Shown one piece after another: positions 52,043 through 60,762 of a stretch of DNA of 64,000 bases. Source of the DNA: Bradyrhizobium betae (lineage in GTDB: Bacteria > Pseudomonadota > Alphaproteobacteria > Rhizobiales > Xanthobacteraceae); assembly GCF_004123905.1 (NCBI RefSeq), contig NZ_MZXW01000047.1:1-64000 (forward strand), in the 5' to 3' direction. How positions within the stretch are numbered: position 1 is the first letter of the stretch; the number at the start of each line of letters is the position of its first letter. The notes beneath the pieces are model-generated. The model was not told where the DNA came from. It worked only from the letters and a program-made list of their open reading frames with translations, and ran no database searches. The position numbers and the translations under genes are program-made.

Positions 52043-52825
52043 ATGACGCTCGATAGCTCACGGCGTACCGCCCTTGTCAGCTTGGGCGCGTTGGCAGTCG
52101 GGACCGCTGCGCTTGCAGCCGGTTCCTCGCAGGCCGCAACGACCGCGCAGATCATCCCACCCGGCGCCCAAGAGCTCGGCGATTTGATGAGCCGGCTACG
52201 CGGCGCGCCGCGCCGACGCGATTTCAAGTCGGTGCCGATGATTCTCGAGCAGTCCGAGTTCTGGGACAACGAAGCGCTCAAGGAGATCATCGCCTATCGC
52301 GGCACGCACAAGCAGGTGTGGGACAACACCAATCTCGCGGGCCCTTGGCTCAACTTGATGCGCAACTCAATCAATGCCCAGGTCTTTTCCTTCGGACACA
52401 AGGACTTTCTGGCCGTCTCCGCCACGCATGGTACGGCGCACCTCGCGTTGTTCGACCATGTGATGTGGGAGAAGTATGAACTCGCGACGTTGACCGGCGA
52501 CCGCTTCAAGACGAACACGCTGACGGTGCCGAAACCCGCCCCGAGTGCTTTCGCGCGGAGTGAGGATCCCGATAGCGTGTTCGGTCCCGTCGGCGACACC
52601 ATCCCTGCGCTGCAGGAGCGCGGCGTCGTGTTCCTGGCTTGCCATAACGCGATCTGGGAAGTGACGGCAAAGCTGATCGCCTCCGGCAAGAATCCGGATC
52701 ATGCCGCGCACGAGGCGGTGGCCGCCGAGCTGACCAACCATCTCGTCGATGGGGTCGTGCTGACCCCCGGAATAGTGGCGACCATTCCGGAACTGCAGCA
52801 GGCCGGCTTCCACTACGCCGCGTGA
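52043..52825 (+). CDS. Tat-exported DsrE-like protein
   Basis: The 260-residue protein has a Tat signal (MTLDSSRRTALVSLGALAVG). Its C-terminal half resembles DsrE/YchN-type proteins: LQERGVVFLACHNAIWEVTA with Cys200 at the family Cys position and a closing GVVLTPGIVATIPELQQAGF. DsrE proteins handle sulfur or form multimers; most are cytoplasmic, so export is notable. ATGAGGAG before ATG 52043 decides the start. The gene is followed in the same frame by the remains of another exported protein. Confidence 0.72.
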   Translation: MTLDSSRRTALVSLGALAVGTAALAAGSSQAATTAQIIPPGAQELGDLMSRLRGAPRRRDFKSVPMILEQSEFWDNEALKEIIAYRGTHKQVWDNTNLAGPWLNLMRNSINAQVFSFGHKDFLAVSATHGTAHLALFDHVMWEKYELATLTGDRFKTNTLTVPKPAPSAFARSEDPDSVFGPVGDTIPALQERGVVFLACHNAIWEVTAKLIASGKNPDHAAHEAVAAELTNHLVDGVVLTPGIVATIPELQQAGFHYAA

Positions 52826-52840
52826 GCAGATCAAATACAC

Positions 52841-53053
52841 AAAGCAGTCCTCGCCACCGCACTTGCCGCCGCCCTGCTTCTGCCGCTCGCCGCACAGGCC
52901 GCGGAACGGGTCCAGCACGGCTCCATCTTTCCTCCCTGGCAACACGGGGAGAACAACGACGCGGCGAAACGCGGGCTTTCCTTTACGGTTCCGCAGGTGG
53001 ACGATCTCGCTGATTTCCATGGCGACGTATCCGACCCGAAGCTCGTGGTGTGA
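52841..53053 (+). pseudogene. 5' remnant of an exported substrate-binding protein
   Basis: The frame has no start codon. It reads KAVLATALAAALLLPLAAQA (signal peptide), HGSIFPPWQHGENNDAAKRG, then FTVPQVDDLADFHGDVSDPK and LVV before a stop at 53051. This is the N-terminus of a periplasmic substrate-binding (ModA-like) protein family whose members continue with a YVGGN-type strand. Everything after the first ~70 residues is gone, and the start has lost a base or more. The break coincides with a minus-strand DUF2130 remnant. Confidence 0.6.
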
Positions 53054-53058
53054 AGCGG

Positions 53059-53232
53059 AGCGCGGATCAACGATTCGAGCTCGAACACTTGCGTTCCTCC
53101 CTGCAACTGCTGGAAGCCCTGCTGCGCCTTCCGACGGAGAGCTTCGATCTGACGCTGCATACCAGCGATCTGCGCCTCTTTTTCCGAGACCTCGGCCTGA
53201 GGTCTTCTTCGGCTTCGATCTTGCGTTTTGGT
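53059..53232 (-). pseudogene. DUF2130 gene remnant
   Basis: On the minus strand the phrases IEAEEDLRPR (one frame) and VSEKEAQIAGMQRQIEALRR with QQLQGGTQVFELESLIRA (another frame) match the central coiled coil of DUF2130 proteins. A one-base deletion near 53190 shifts the frame. About 58 codons of a gene of more than 400 survive. The fragment ends where the truncated substrate-binding remnant on the other strand ends, marking a deletion or recombination joint near 53053. Confidence 0.55.
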
Positions 53233-53313
53233 GCACGGCGGACAACTCTTCCTTCTCTCCACCGTGCCGCGATCGAACGAAATCAACCGGTTCTGTCTGC
53301 CGGTTGCAAGCAG

Positions 53314-54444
53314 TCAATGCACGGCAACCTGATTTCCGATGTCGATCGGTCGCAAGAATGTCTCATCGTCATCCGCAAAGATGAATGTGCCAGGAGTGTT
53401 GCGATAACGCGCGGCTTGGTCGTGCAGTCGTGAATAAAGTACAGCCACACTGACGAACTGGTCATGCCCCAGACCGTCGTGCTGTGCGAGCCTCGAGATG
53501 TCGACGATTTGAACCTTTTCCTTCAGGGCCGCCTCGCGCACAACGGGATCGTCAACGTTGATATCGCCCGCACGCGCGATGCCGCCATCAATAAGACTGG
53601 ACACTCGAAGCGCACCATCATCCTTGGAAACCAGAACCAGCAAAGGTGGATCGAGCGGACCGATGGCTTGTATCTGAGCACGGAACGTTATCGCGTTGAT
53701 GTCGGGCGCCGCCAGCACAACACGCCCTAGCCGGGCGATCACTCGGTCTTTGCCTTCGATACGAAGCTGGCGCAGAGCGGCAACGGTCAACATAGCACCC
53801 ATGCTATGGGCAACCACTACAATGTCGCTGACCTCGGAGCTGCTGCCCAACATTGTTAGTAGAGCCATCAGATAGTCCCGAGAATAGCTTGCCGATTGCT
53901 TGTCCATCTCATAAGCAGCTACCTGTCCTTGCGATGGCCAGGAGAACAGGATCGGAATCCCCTCGATTTTGATGTCCGCCTGCAATTCGGCGAGCCGGAA
54001 CAGCGACTCCTGGAAGTTGCTGTTAAACCCATGGACGAAAACGAAGGCTTTGTGTTTTTTTCGCCGAGTATTGCCTTGCGGAGCGACGGCCTTGCGAAAA
54101 TCGGCTTCACTCATCACGGCCTGATCTACTACAGCAAAGCTGCTCCTTGGATCGGGTGGTGCGGTCGGCATTTCGACATTGCCGGACTTGTGGTTGGGCG
54201 GCACCGAGACGACAAACTTTGCAAAGTTAAGTGCATTCGCACTGTTCGCAGTGAACACGTTACCGGACGAAATCTCGCGCTCACGCGTGGTCGCCACATA
54301 GATCTGCAGGGCCTTTTCTCCAGACGAGGCGGCCACGGGCGTCAACACCTCCGGGCCAAGTCTGGCAGCGCAACCGGCCAAAATGAAGGAAAATAGAACA
54401 GCAACTGCCCAATCTACCCTGCGACAACGAAAGCTGCTCCACAT
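53314..54444 (-). CDS. DUF900-type alpha/beta hydrolase lipoprotein
   Basis: The 376-residue protein has a lipoprotein signal (AVAVLFSFILAGCAARLG, lipobox LAGC) and an alpha/beta-hydrolase fold of the DUF900 type: KHKAFVFVHGFNSNFQESLF (oxyanion strand), ILFSWPSQGQVAAYEMDKQS, nucleophile elbow VVVAHSMGAMLTVAAL (Ser), Asp in VVLAAPDINA and a late His in QHDGLGHDQFVS. ATG 54444 has GGAG nine bases upstream; 54483 lacks one. It is probably an envelope esterase. It stands alone. Confidence 0.83.
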   Translation of the reverse strand: MWSSFRCRRVDWAVAVLFSFILAGCAARLGPEVLTPVAASSGEKALQIYVATTREREISSGNVFTANSANALNFAKFVVSVPPNHKSGNVEMPTAPPDPRSSFAVVDQAVMSEADFRKAVAPQGNTRRKKHKAFVFVHGFNSNFQESLFRLAELQADIKIEGIPILFSWPSQGQVAAYEMDKQSASYSRDYLMALLTMLGSSSEVSDIVVVAHSMGAMLTVAALRQLRIEGKDRVIARLGRVVLAAPDINAITFRAQIQAIGPLDPPLLVLVSKDDGALRVSSLIDGGIARAGDINVDDPVVREAALKEKVQIVDISRLAQHDGLGHDQFVSVAVLYSRLHDQAARYRNTPGTFIFADDDETFLRPIDIGNQVAVH

Positions 54445-55314
54445 GGCAACGGTCTCCAAGCCAATACGCACTGATCTATTCACTTGCTATTAGCGCCCGA
54501 CGCTAGGGCGCATGGACTTACGCCAACGATCCGGCTGACCATGACTTTTATCGGTGAAGCCGCACTCTGCGGCTACATGGATCACAACGCCGGTCATCGC
54601 GCAGCTTTTTTCTTGGACAGCACGCGCTGCTCAAATGGCCCGTTGTGCGGCGCCATTGCCAAGGAAAGGCGAAACGCTCGCGAAAACTGGGCACCTTCGC
54701 GCTTCGTTCCTGCCGGGGGGCCCGCCCGCCCCGGACCAGCCGCGACACTATAGCCCGGCCGCCGGCAGGACGTGGTCGACAAACAACTGGATAGCTTGGT
54801 CGGGATACCTGAGGGCGGAGAGCAGGCTGCCGACGCTGGAAGTTGTGACGTCGTTAACGGTGTGCCCGGCTGACTCGGATCGCAAATTCGCGGCACGTTG
54901 GCCTCGTCGCCGATCGCGTCCCGCACCCCACGCGGCAGATATAAAAACAGCGTGCGACAGGGGCTTATCGAGGACAGCGGAGGGAGCTCGCTTCAGGCCA
55001 TGAAGACAACTCTCGCTGGCCCAAAAGCCGCACACCAGTGCTCTTGGGCCATCCTCCCAAAACGGCAGTCTATAGCCCTCAGTCATCACTCCATCCATCG
55101 GATGGTCCATTCTGCTCCACCCCGCCGTTGCGCGCTGTAGCGATTCCCCGCGGCGTACGCTAGATTGAGGTAGGCACAATTCGAAAAATGGAGCTGTTTT
55201 CTTCAAATGGCGATCAAATCGGATAAGTTCAGCATTTTTCGCGCAAAAAGGCGACATCCGGCGCCGCTGCGAATCCGCTAGGGCCAACAAGCGAGATCAA
55301 TCACGGATGGCGGC
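54445..55314. other. 870 bp with no firmly supported gene
   Basis: This is the longest apparently non-coding stretch. A 180-codon minus-strand frame (54748-55290) ends in a plausible segment (VNDVTTSSVGSLLSALRYPD then QAIQLFVDHVL) but starts with unlikely composition and has no family match. It may be a decayed gene. The last ~70 bp (from 55246) are part of the kinase duplication. Confidence 0.4.
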
Positions 55315-56532
55315 TCAGTCAGCGGGGATCGTGAACTGAAAGAGCGTCCCCCTTGGCTCGCACCCGGTCGCCCACAGCCGCCCACCGTGGGCTTCGATTA
55401 TCGAGCGGCAGATTGAGAGGCCCATGCCCATGCCGTGGGGCTTCGTCGTGTAGAAGGGTTCAAATAGACGCGGCAGGCTCTCCGGGCGCAGCCCATGGCC
55501 GGTATCCCGCACCGCGACGCACACGCGCTTCGACTCAATACTCACGGTGCTGATGTGTAATTCGCGGTTCCCGTCCTCGACGTCACCCATCGACTGGATG
55601 GCATTGACGATCAAGTTCAACATCACTTGTTGCAGTTGCACCCGATCGCATTGGATGCGTGGCAACTCGCGCGCCAGTTGTGTGCCCACCGTGACGCCGC
55701 TCTTGATCGCTTCGCTGCGGATTAGGGCGGTCACCTCCAGGATCGCCGCATTGAAGTCGACGATCTCCTTCCGGGGTGGCGCTTTTTTGAAGAGAGACCC
55801 GATCCGGTCGACGACGTCGCTGGCTCGACCGGCGTCGCTCACAATGCAGGTGAGCGCCTCCCTCACCTCCGCCACATCGGGCGGGCTTTTGTCTAAAAAA
55901 TTCAGAGCCGCACGCGCGTTGTTGAGTGCCGCTGCGGTGGGCTGCTTGATTTCATGAGCAACCGAGGCCGTCAACTGGCCCATCGTCGCGACCCGGTTGG
56001 CGTGCGCCAGCGCCATCTGCGCCTCGCGATATTGCCGCTCGAGGCGGGTGCTCTCCAAGGCAATGGTAGCTTGCGCAGCGAAGTCCCTGAATAGGGAAAT
56101 CTGGTTGTCAGTGAACGGCTGCACCTGTTTGCGGGCCAGACTAATTAACCCGACTATCTCATCGTCTTTGAGCAACGGCACAAACAGGCCCGTTCGAATA
56201 CCTGCGTTCACCACCGTGATCAAAAAATCATCCCGATGATCGCCTTCAACTGCTGTGAAGTCGGGGATGTGGGTGGGTAACCTGCTTGCCGCTAATCGAT
56301 CCGGAAGGCTCCCCTTTTCTGCGAGAACCGGGATTGATGACCACACCTGACTAACCAAAAAGGGATCCCCTCGCACCGCCACGAGACGAAGGCCGCATTC
56401 TTCGGAGAGACGTAAGGCGCCTGAGTCTGCTCGACAGAGACGTGTGGCGCTGTCGAGGATGGCGTCGAAGATGGGCTGCAAGTCGTGCGGCGAGTTCGCA
56501 ATGGCGTGCAGCACTTCCGACATGGCCGTCTG
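55246..56532. repeat. duplicated GAF-kinase segment, copy 1
   Basis: This segment encodes the last GAF, HisKA and ATPase domains of the large kinase plus about 70 bp past its stop. It matches 59096-60386 in the same orientation with a small (about 4 bp) indel outside the gene. Positions 55305-55524 differ from 59159-59378 by only two bases by eye. Confidence 0.85.
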
Positions 56533-58734
56533 TTGCTCCTGCGCGCGCATGAGTGCCGTCACATCGGTGCCGGTGCCGCGATAGCCCTGGAATTCTCCGT
56601 TGGCGTCAAACACCGGCTTGCCGCTGGCCTTCACGTACATCGGAGAGCCGTTGCCGCTCAACCCGCGATATACGAAGTCACGGAACGGTTCACGTGAACC
56701 GAGGGCTGCCCGGACAAGCCGCCACTTCTCGGGTTCCGTTTCAAGGTCGAGAGCGTGATCCCAGTACGCCGTGCCGATTCGATCGGCGGCGGGTGCGCCA
56801 AACGCATTCTCGGTCAGCAGCGTGAATTTGTAGTCCGGACCGATTTCCCAAAACCAATCCGAGGCGGTCTCGGCGTAGTCGCGGAATTTCGCCTCACTCT
56901 CCCGCAATGCTACTTCGGCCCGCTTGCGTTCCGTCACGTCGATCTGTGTAGCGACCACCTCGACCAGTTCCCCATTTGTCGAGAACACGGGTTGGCGGAT
57001 CGATTCGAGGTATTTGACCGTTCCTTCGGGCAGTACGATTCTGAATTCGGTCGAAAAGCCTCCTTTTCCGTTCAGCGAGTCCTCAACCTCGGCGCGCACC
57101 CGGTTTCGGTCATCCGGGTGGATCCGTTGCCATACGGCTTCGGGCCTCGGGAGGCCATCGCGGGGATCAAACTCAAAAATTCGATAGGTCTCCTCTGACC
57201 AATAGAGAATTGCCGTCGCATTATATGCCGATGCGCCGGTGTGACTCAGCCTCTGTGCTTCAGCTAGATGGGCTTCGCTGCGGCGTAACGCTTGCTCGGT
57301 CCGCTTCTGGTCATCGATGTCGTGACCGGCGCCATACCAGTTCACAATCACGCCGTTCGCGTCGCGCAGCGGCACGCGCCTGCTGCGGTGCCAGCGATAG
57401 ACGCCATCGGCTCGACGCAGTCGCCATTCCTGGTCGTACGGCTCGCCCGTCGCGAGATGTGCGAACCAAACGCGCGAGCGTTCCGGGTAATCTTCCGGAT
57501 GCACCACGCTTCTCAGCTTGTCGAACCCGACCTCTGGACCGACGAATTCGCTAAACGTCTGATTCATGAAATCGGCGATGCCGTCTGGCCGGTAACGCAC
57601 GACATGAGCCGGTATAGTATCGATGATTTGACGGAGCTTGTGTTCGCTTTCCCGTAGGGCTTGCTCGGCGCGCTTGTGCTCCGTCAAATCAAGGACGAAC
57701 GCGACGCCCTCGTTGCCGCCCTCCTCGACCAGCGCTCCTCCAATCAGCACGGGTACGCGGCTGCCATCTTTTCGGAAAAACTCCTTCTCGTACGGCTGCG
57801 CCGTCGTATTTGAGGTCAGTTCCGCCAAGGCGCGCCTGTCACGCTCGCGCCATTCCGGAGGGGTCAGGTCCGTCCAGCGTATGCGACCTGAAACCAGATC
57901 GGCCCGTTCATGTCCTACGAGATGAAGAAACGCGTCATTGGTCTCAAGAACTCGACCCTCCAAGCCCGAAAAGAAAATACCGATGATGTTGGAGTCGAAC
58001 AGGCGCCGAATCTTCGCTTCGCGTTCTGCGAGATCGCGGTTCGCCTGCGCAAGCGCCAACGTGCGTTGCTTCTCGGCTTCGAAGAGGCGCACGTTTTCGA
58101 TCGCAATCGCCGCCTGGTCGGCGAAGGATTCGAGAAGCGCGATCTGGTTGTCGGAGAATGGTCGGACCTCCCATCGCCGGAACAGAATTACTCCAATCGG
58201 GGTCCGCTCGCGCAGCAATGGTGTTCCGAGCGTGGTGCGATGGCCCTGGCGTTTTGCGTCACTGCTGCCCGACGGGTACTCGCTATCCTCTGCGGCGAGA
58301 TCGTGGACATGAACCGACCGCCGATCACATATGGCTCGTCCTAACACCCTGTCGCGATTTACGGGAAATCCCTCACGGGCTTGAATATGCACCGGAAGTT
58401 CCCCGTATGAAGCCACCAGGCGAAGAAGGTTGTTCTCCAGGCGGTAGATCTCCGCATTGTTCGAGTCGCACAGGCGTGCGGCATGTTCGGCCACCACGTC
58501 CAGCACCGACTGAAGCGGCGACTCGGAGATGATGCGCAGCATCTCGGAGGTGGCAGTTTGCTGCTTCGTAGCCTCGATCAGGCGCTCCCGTGCGTTGGCG
58601 ATCTCCCGCTTGCATGCTTTAAGCTGTCGCTCGAGATCGGCGCGGGTCTGGCGTACTCGACCAACCTGCGCCTTCGCTTCGGTCAAGTGAGGCTTGCGAC
58701 CTCGGGTTCGGCTCTTCGGCCCTTTGCGAGACAT
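55315..58734 (-). CDS. multi-PAS/GAF soluble sensor histidine kinase
   Basis: The 1139-residue cytoplasmic kinase starts after GGGAGG. It has a charged coiled coil (15-65), GAF 1 (about 70-215), four PAS/PAC units at about 240-365, 370-490, 500-620 and 625-745 (for example IIDTIPAHVVRYRPDGIADF, HPEDYPERSR) and GAF 2 (755-905). HisKA has His927 in SVAHEIKQPTAAALNNARAA, and HATPase has NLIVNAIQSM, DTGHGLR and GMGMGLSICRSI. No receiver or membrane helix is present. No partner regulator is adjacent. It is a multi-input redox or ligand sensor, signal unknown. Confidence 0.92.
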   Translation of the reverse strand: MSRKGPKSRTRGRKPHLTEAKAQVGRVRQTRADLERQLKACKREIANARERLIEATKQQTATSEMLRIISESPLQSVLDVVAEHAARLCDSNNAEIYRLENNLLRLVASYGELPVHIQAREGFPVNRDRVLGRAICDRRSVHVHDLAAEDSEYPSGSSDAKRQGHRTTLGTPLLRERTPIGVILFRRWEVRPFSDNQIALLESFADQAAIAIENVRLFEAEKQRTLALAQANRDLAEREAKIRRLFDSNIIGIFFSGLEGRVLETNDAFLHLVGHERADLVSGRIRWTDLTPPEWRERDRRALAELTSNTTAQPYEKEFFRKDGSRVPVLIGGALVEEGGNEGVAFVLDLTEHKRAEQALRESEHKLRQIIDTIPAHVVRYRPDGIADFMNQTFSEFVGPEVGFDKLRSVVHPEDYPERSRVWFAHLATGEPYDQEWRLRRADGVYRWHRSRRVPLRDANGVIVNWYGAGHDIDDQKRTEQALRRSEAHLAEAQRLSHTGASAYNATAILYWSEETYRIFEFDPRDGLPRPEAVWQRIHPDDRNRVRAEVEDSLNGKGGFSTEFRIVLPEGTVKYLESIRQPVFSTNGELVEVVATQIDVTERKRAEVALRESEAKFRDYAETASDWFWEIGPDYKFTLLTENAFGAPAADRIGTAYWDHALDLETEPEKWRLVRAALGSREPFRDFVYRGLSGNGSPMYVKASGKPVFDANGEFQGYRGTGTDVTALMRAQEQQTAMSEVLHAIANSPHDLQPIFDAILDSATRLCRADSGALRLSEECGLRLVAVRGDPFLVSQVWSSIPVLAEKGSLPDRLAASRLPTHIPDFTAVEGDHRDDFLITVVNAGIRTGLFVPLLKDDEIVGLISLARKQVQPFTDNQISLFRDFAAQATIALESTRLERQYREAQMALAHANRVATMGQLTASVAHEIKQPTAAALNNARAALNFLDKSPPDVAEVREALTCIVSDAGRASDVVDRIGSLFKKAPPRKEIVDFNAAILEVTALIRSEAIKSGVTVGTQLARELPRIQCDRVQLQQVMLNLIVNAIQSMGDVEDGNRELHISTVSIESKRVCVAVRDTGHGLRPESLPRLFEPFYTTKPHGMGMGLSICRSIIEAHGGRLWATGCEPRGTLFQFTIPAD

Positions 58735-59168
58735 GGTAACCTCCCTCGCCGGACTAGCCCCAATGCCGACCGTTACAGCCGGGACGGGCCTGCGGGGAGA
58801 ATAGCATCCCGGCGCGGGTCAGCACATTGGCCGCTAATGGGTCAAAATGCGAAGATATCAACGTGAGCAAATCTGGTGGATTGTAACGCGTGGCAGCGCA
58901 TCTGAAAATTCCAAGTCGTGCGTTGCCTGCTGCCCCTTTGAAGAACTGATCGACCAGCCCTTGGGCCGGACCGCTGTCAGCGGCGCGTCTATGGGAAATG
59001 GAAAGCGCGCTATTGAGCAAAGGAGCAGTGAGGTCTGTTTTGCGGTCAAAAGCAGCGGTGGACGCCAAGTTGGATATGCGTCCGGTTTCCCCCTCAAAAG
59101 GCGACATCCGGCGCCGCTGCTGATGGTTCCGCTAGGGCTGACAAGCGACATCGCTCAAGGATGGCGGC
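58735..59168. other. 434 bp between two kinase genes
   Basis: The right half of the spacer (59096-59158) belongs to the duplication downstream of the shorter kinase. The rest should contain the promoter of the large kinase. No gene is supported. Confidence 0.45.
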
Positions 59169-60386
59169 TCAGTCAGCGGGGATCGTGAACTGAAAGAGCG
59201 TCCCCCTTGGCTCGCACCCGGTCGCCCACAGCCGCCCACCGTGGGCTTCGATTATCGAGCGGCAGATTGAGAGGCCCATGCCCATGCCGTCGGGCTTCGT
59301 CGTGTAGAAGGGTTCAAAGAGACGCGGCAGGCTCTCCGGGCGCAGCCCATGGCCGGTATCCCGCACCGCGACGCACACTCCCCCCGGCTCGATACTCACG
59401 GTGCTGATGTGTAATTCGCGGTTAGCTTCATCAACGCTACTCATCGACTGGATGCCGTTGAGGATTAGGTTCAACATCACTTGTTGCAGTTGCACCCGAT
59501 CGCATTGGATACGTGGCAACCCGGCAGCCAGCTGCGTGCTGGCCGTGACGCCGGTCTTGACCGCTTCGCTGCGGGTTAGGGCGGTCACCTCCAGGATCGC
59601 TGCATTGAGGTCGACGGCTTCCTTCCGGGGTGGCGCTTTTTTGATGAGAGACCCGATCCGGTCGACAACGTTGTTGGCTCGGTCGGCATCGCCTACAATA
59701 CAGGCCAACGCTTCCCTAATTTCACCCAGATCTGGCGGCTGCTTATCCAAAAAATTCAGAGCCGCACGGGCGTTGTTGCGTGCCGTCGCGATGGGCTGCT
59801 TGATTTCATGAGCAATCGAGGCGGTGAGCTGGCCTATGGTGGCGACGCGGTTGGCATGCGCCAGCTCGCTCTGAATCTCGCGATATTGCCGCTCGCGACG
59901 GGTGCTCTCCAAGGCAATGCTGGCTTGCGCAGCGAAGTCCATGAATAAGCAAATCTGTTTGTCGGTGAACGGCTGTACCCGCGTGCGGCCCAGACTAATT
60001 ACCCCAACTATCTCATTGTCTTTGAGCAACGGCAGAAACAGGGCCGTTCGATAACGAGCCCTCGCCGCCGTGACCCAAAGGTCAGCCCGATAATCGCCTT
60101 CAAGTGCTGTCAAGTCTGGGATGTGCGTGGGTAACCTGCTTGTGGCTAATCGACCCAGAAAACTCTCCTTGTCGAGCACTGGGAATGATAACGTCACCTG
60201 ACTAACCAAAGAGGAGTCCCCTCGCACCGCAACGAGACGAAGGCCGCTTTCTTCAAAGAGACGCAAGCTGCCCATGTCTGCTCGACAGAGACGCTTGGCG
60301 CTGTCGAGGATGGCATCGAAGATGGGCTGCAAGTCGTGCGGCGAGCTCGCAATAGCGCGCAGCACTTCCGAAATTGCCGCCTGCTG
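59096..60386. repeat. duplicated GAF-kinase segment, copy 2
   Basis: This is the counterpart of 55246-56532, covering the short kinase from its GAF entry (QQAAISEVLRAIASSPHDLQ) through its stop and about 63 bp beyond. Protein identity is moderate in the GAF and almost complete in the last ~60 residues. Confidence 0.85.
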
Positions 60387-60455
60387 CTCGATGAGTTCGG
60401 TCACCAGATCTTGCGGCCCTGAAGCGGTCATTTCAGCGCGGACACCCTCGTTCAT
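59169..60455 (-). CDS. GAF-domain sensor histidine kinase
   Basis: The 428-residue kinase starts at ATG 60455 (GAGG upstream; 60491 is an alternative). GAF is at about 25-180 (PHDLQPIFDAILDSAKRLCR, LPLLKDNEIVGVISLGRTRV). HisKA has His216 in SIAHEIKQPIATARNNARAA, and HATPase has NLILNGIQSM, DTGHGLR and GMGMGLSICRSI. It is a shortened twin of the last third of the kinase 434 bp away on the same strand, probably arising by partial tandem duplication. No regulator partner is adjacent. Confidence 0.92.
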   Translation of the reverse strand: MNEGVRAEMTASGPQDLVTELIEQQAAISEVLRAIASSPHDLQPIFDAILDSAKRLCRADMGSLRLFEESGLRLVAVRGDSSLVSQVTLSFPVLDKESFLGRLATSRLPTHIPDLTALEGDYRADLWVTAARARYRTALFLPLLKDNEIVGVISLGRTRVQPFTDKQICLFMDFAAQASIALESTRRERQYREIQSELAHANRVATIGQLTASIAHEIKQPIATARNNARAALNFLDKQPPDLGEIREALACIVGDADRANNVVDRIGSLIKKAPPRKEAVDLNAAILEVTALTRSEAVKTGVTASTQLAAGLPRIQCDRVQLQQVMLNLILNGIQSMSSVDEANRELHISTVSIEPGGVCVAVRDTGHGLRPESLPRLFEPFYTTKPDGMGMGLSICRSIIEAHGGRLWATGCEPRGTLFQFTIPAD

Positions 60456-60762
60456 GCGGAGCAGCCTCAGCTTAAACGGTGAGGGCAGCATAACAGCTCC
60501 AGCCGCAGTTCGCGATAGCTCTCAGGGGCGTCCAAACCGAAGATGCGGCCAAACAATTGGCGTCTGATCTGAGCCATGAAGAGACTTGGTCACGCAAACC
60601 GTTCTTCCTTGCCCGAACATCTCAGCTCTATATGCAAGAGGCTCTCGTCTAGCCACAATATGGCACCGATCGCATTTTTGGGTGCCTGTTTTTGGGTTGA
60701 CGGGCAAAAGCAAATGTAACCTAATCAATGCCTTAAAGTAGTCCTCCTGGCAGGAGGCCTTC
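60456..60762. other. 307 bp divergent spacer before the giant sensor kinase
   Basis: The spacer carries the promoters of the GAF kinase (minus) and the AAA/kinase gene (plus). The inverted sequence cctcctggcaggagg (60743-60757) overlaps the ribosome site of the plus-strand gene and could sequester it in a hairpin. No gene is seen. Confidence 0.45.

Noticed and set aside
54748..55290. Minus-strand 180-codon frame as a gene
   Set aside because: Only the tail looks protein-like; no ribosome site, no family and odd composition, so it is noted only within the spacer.
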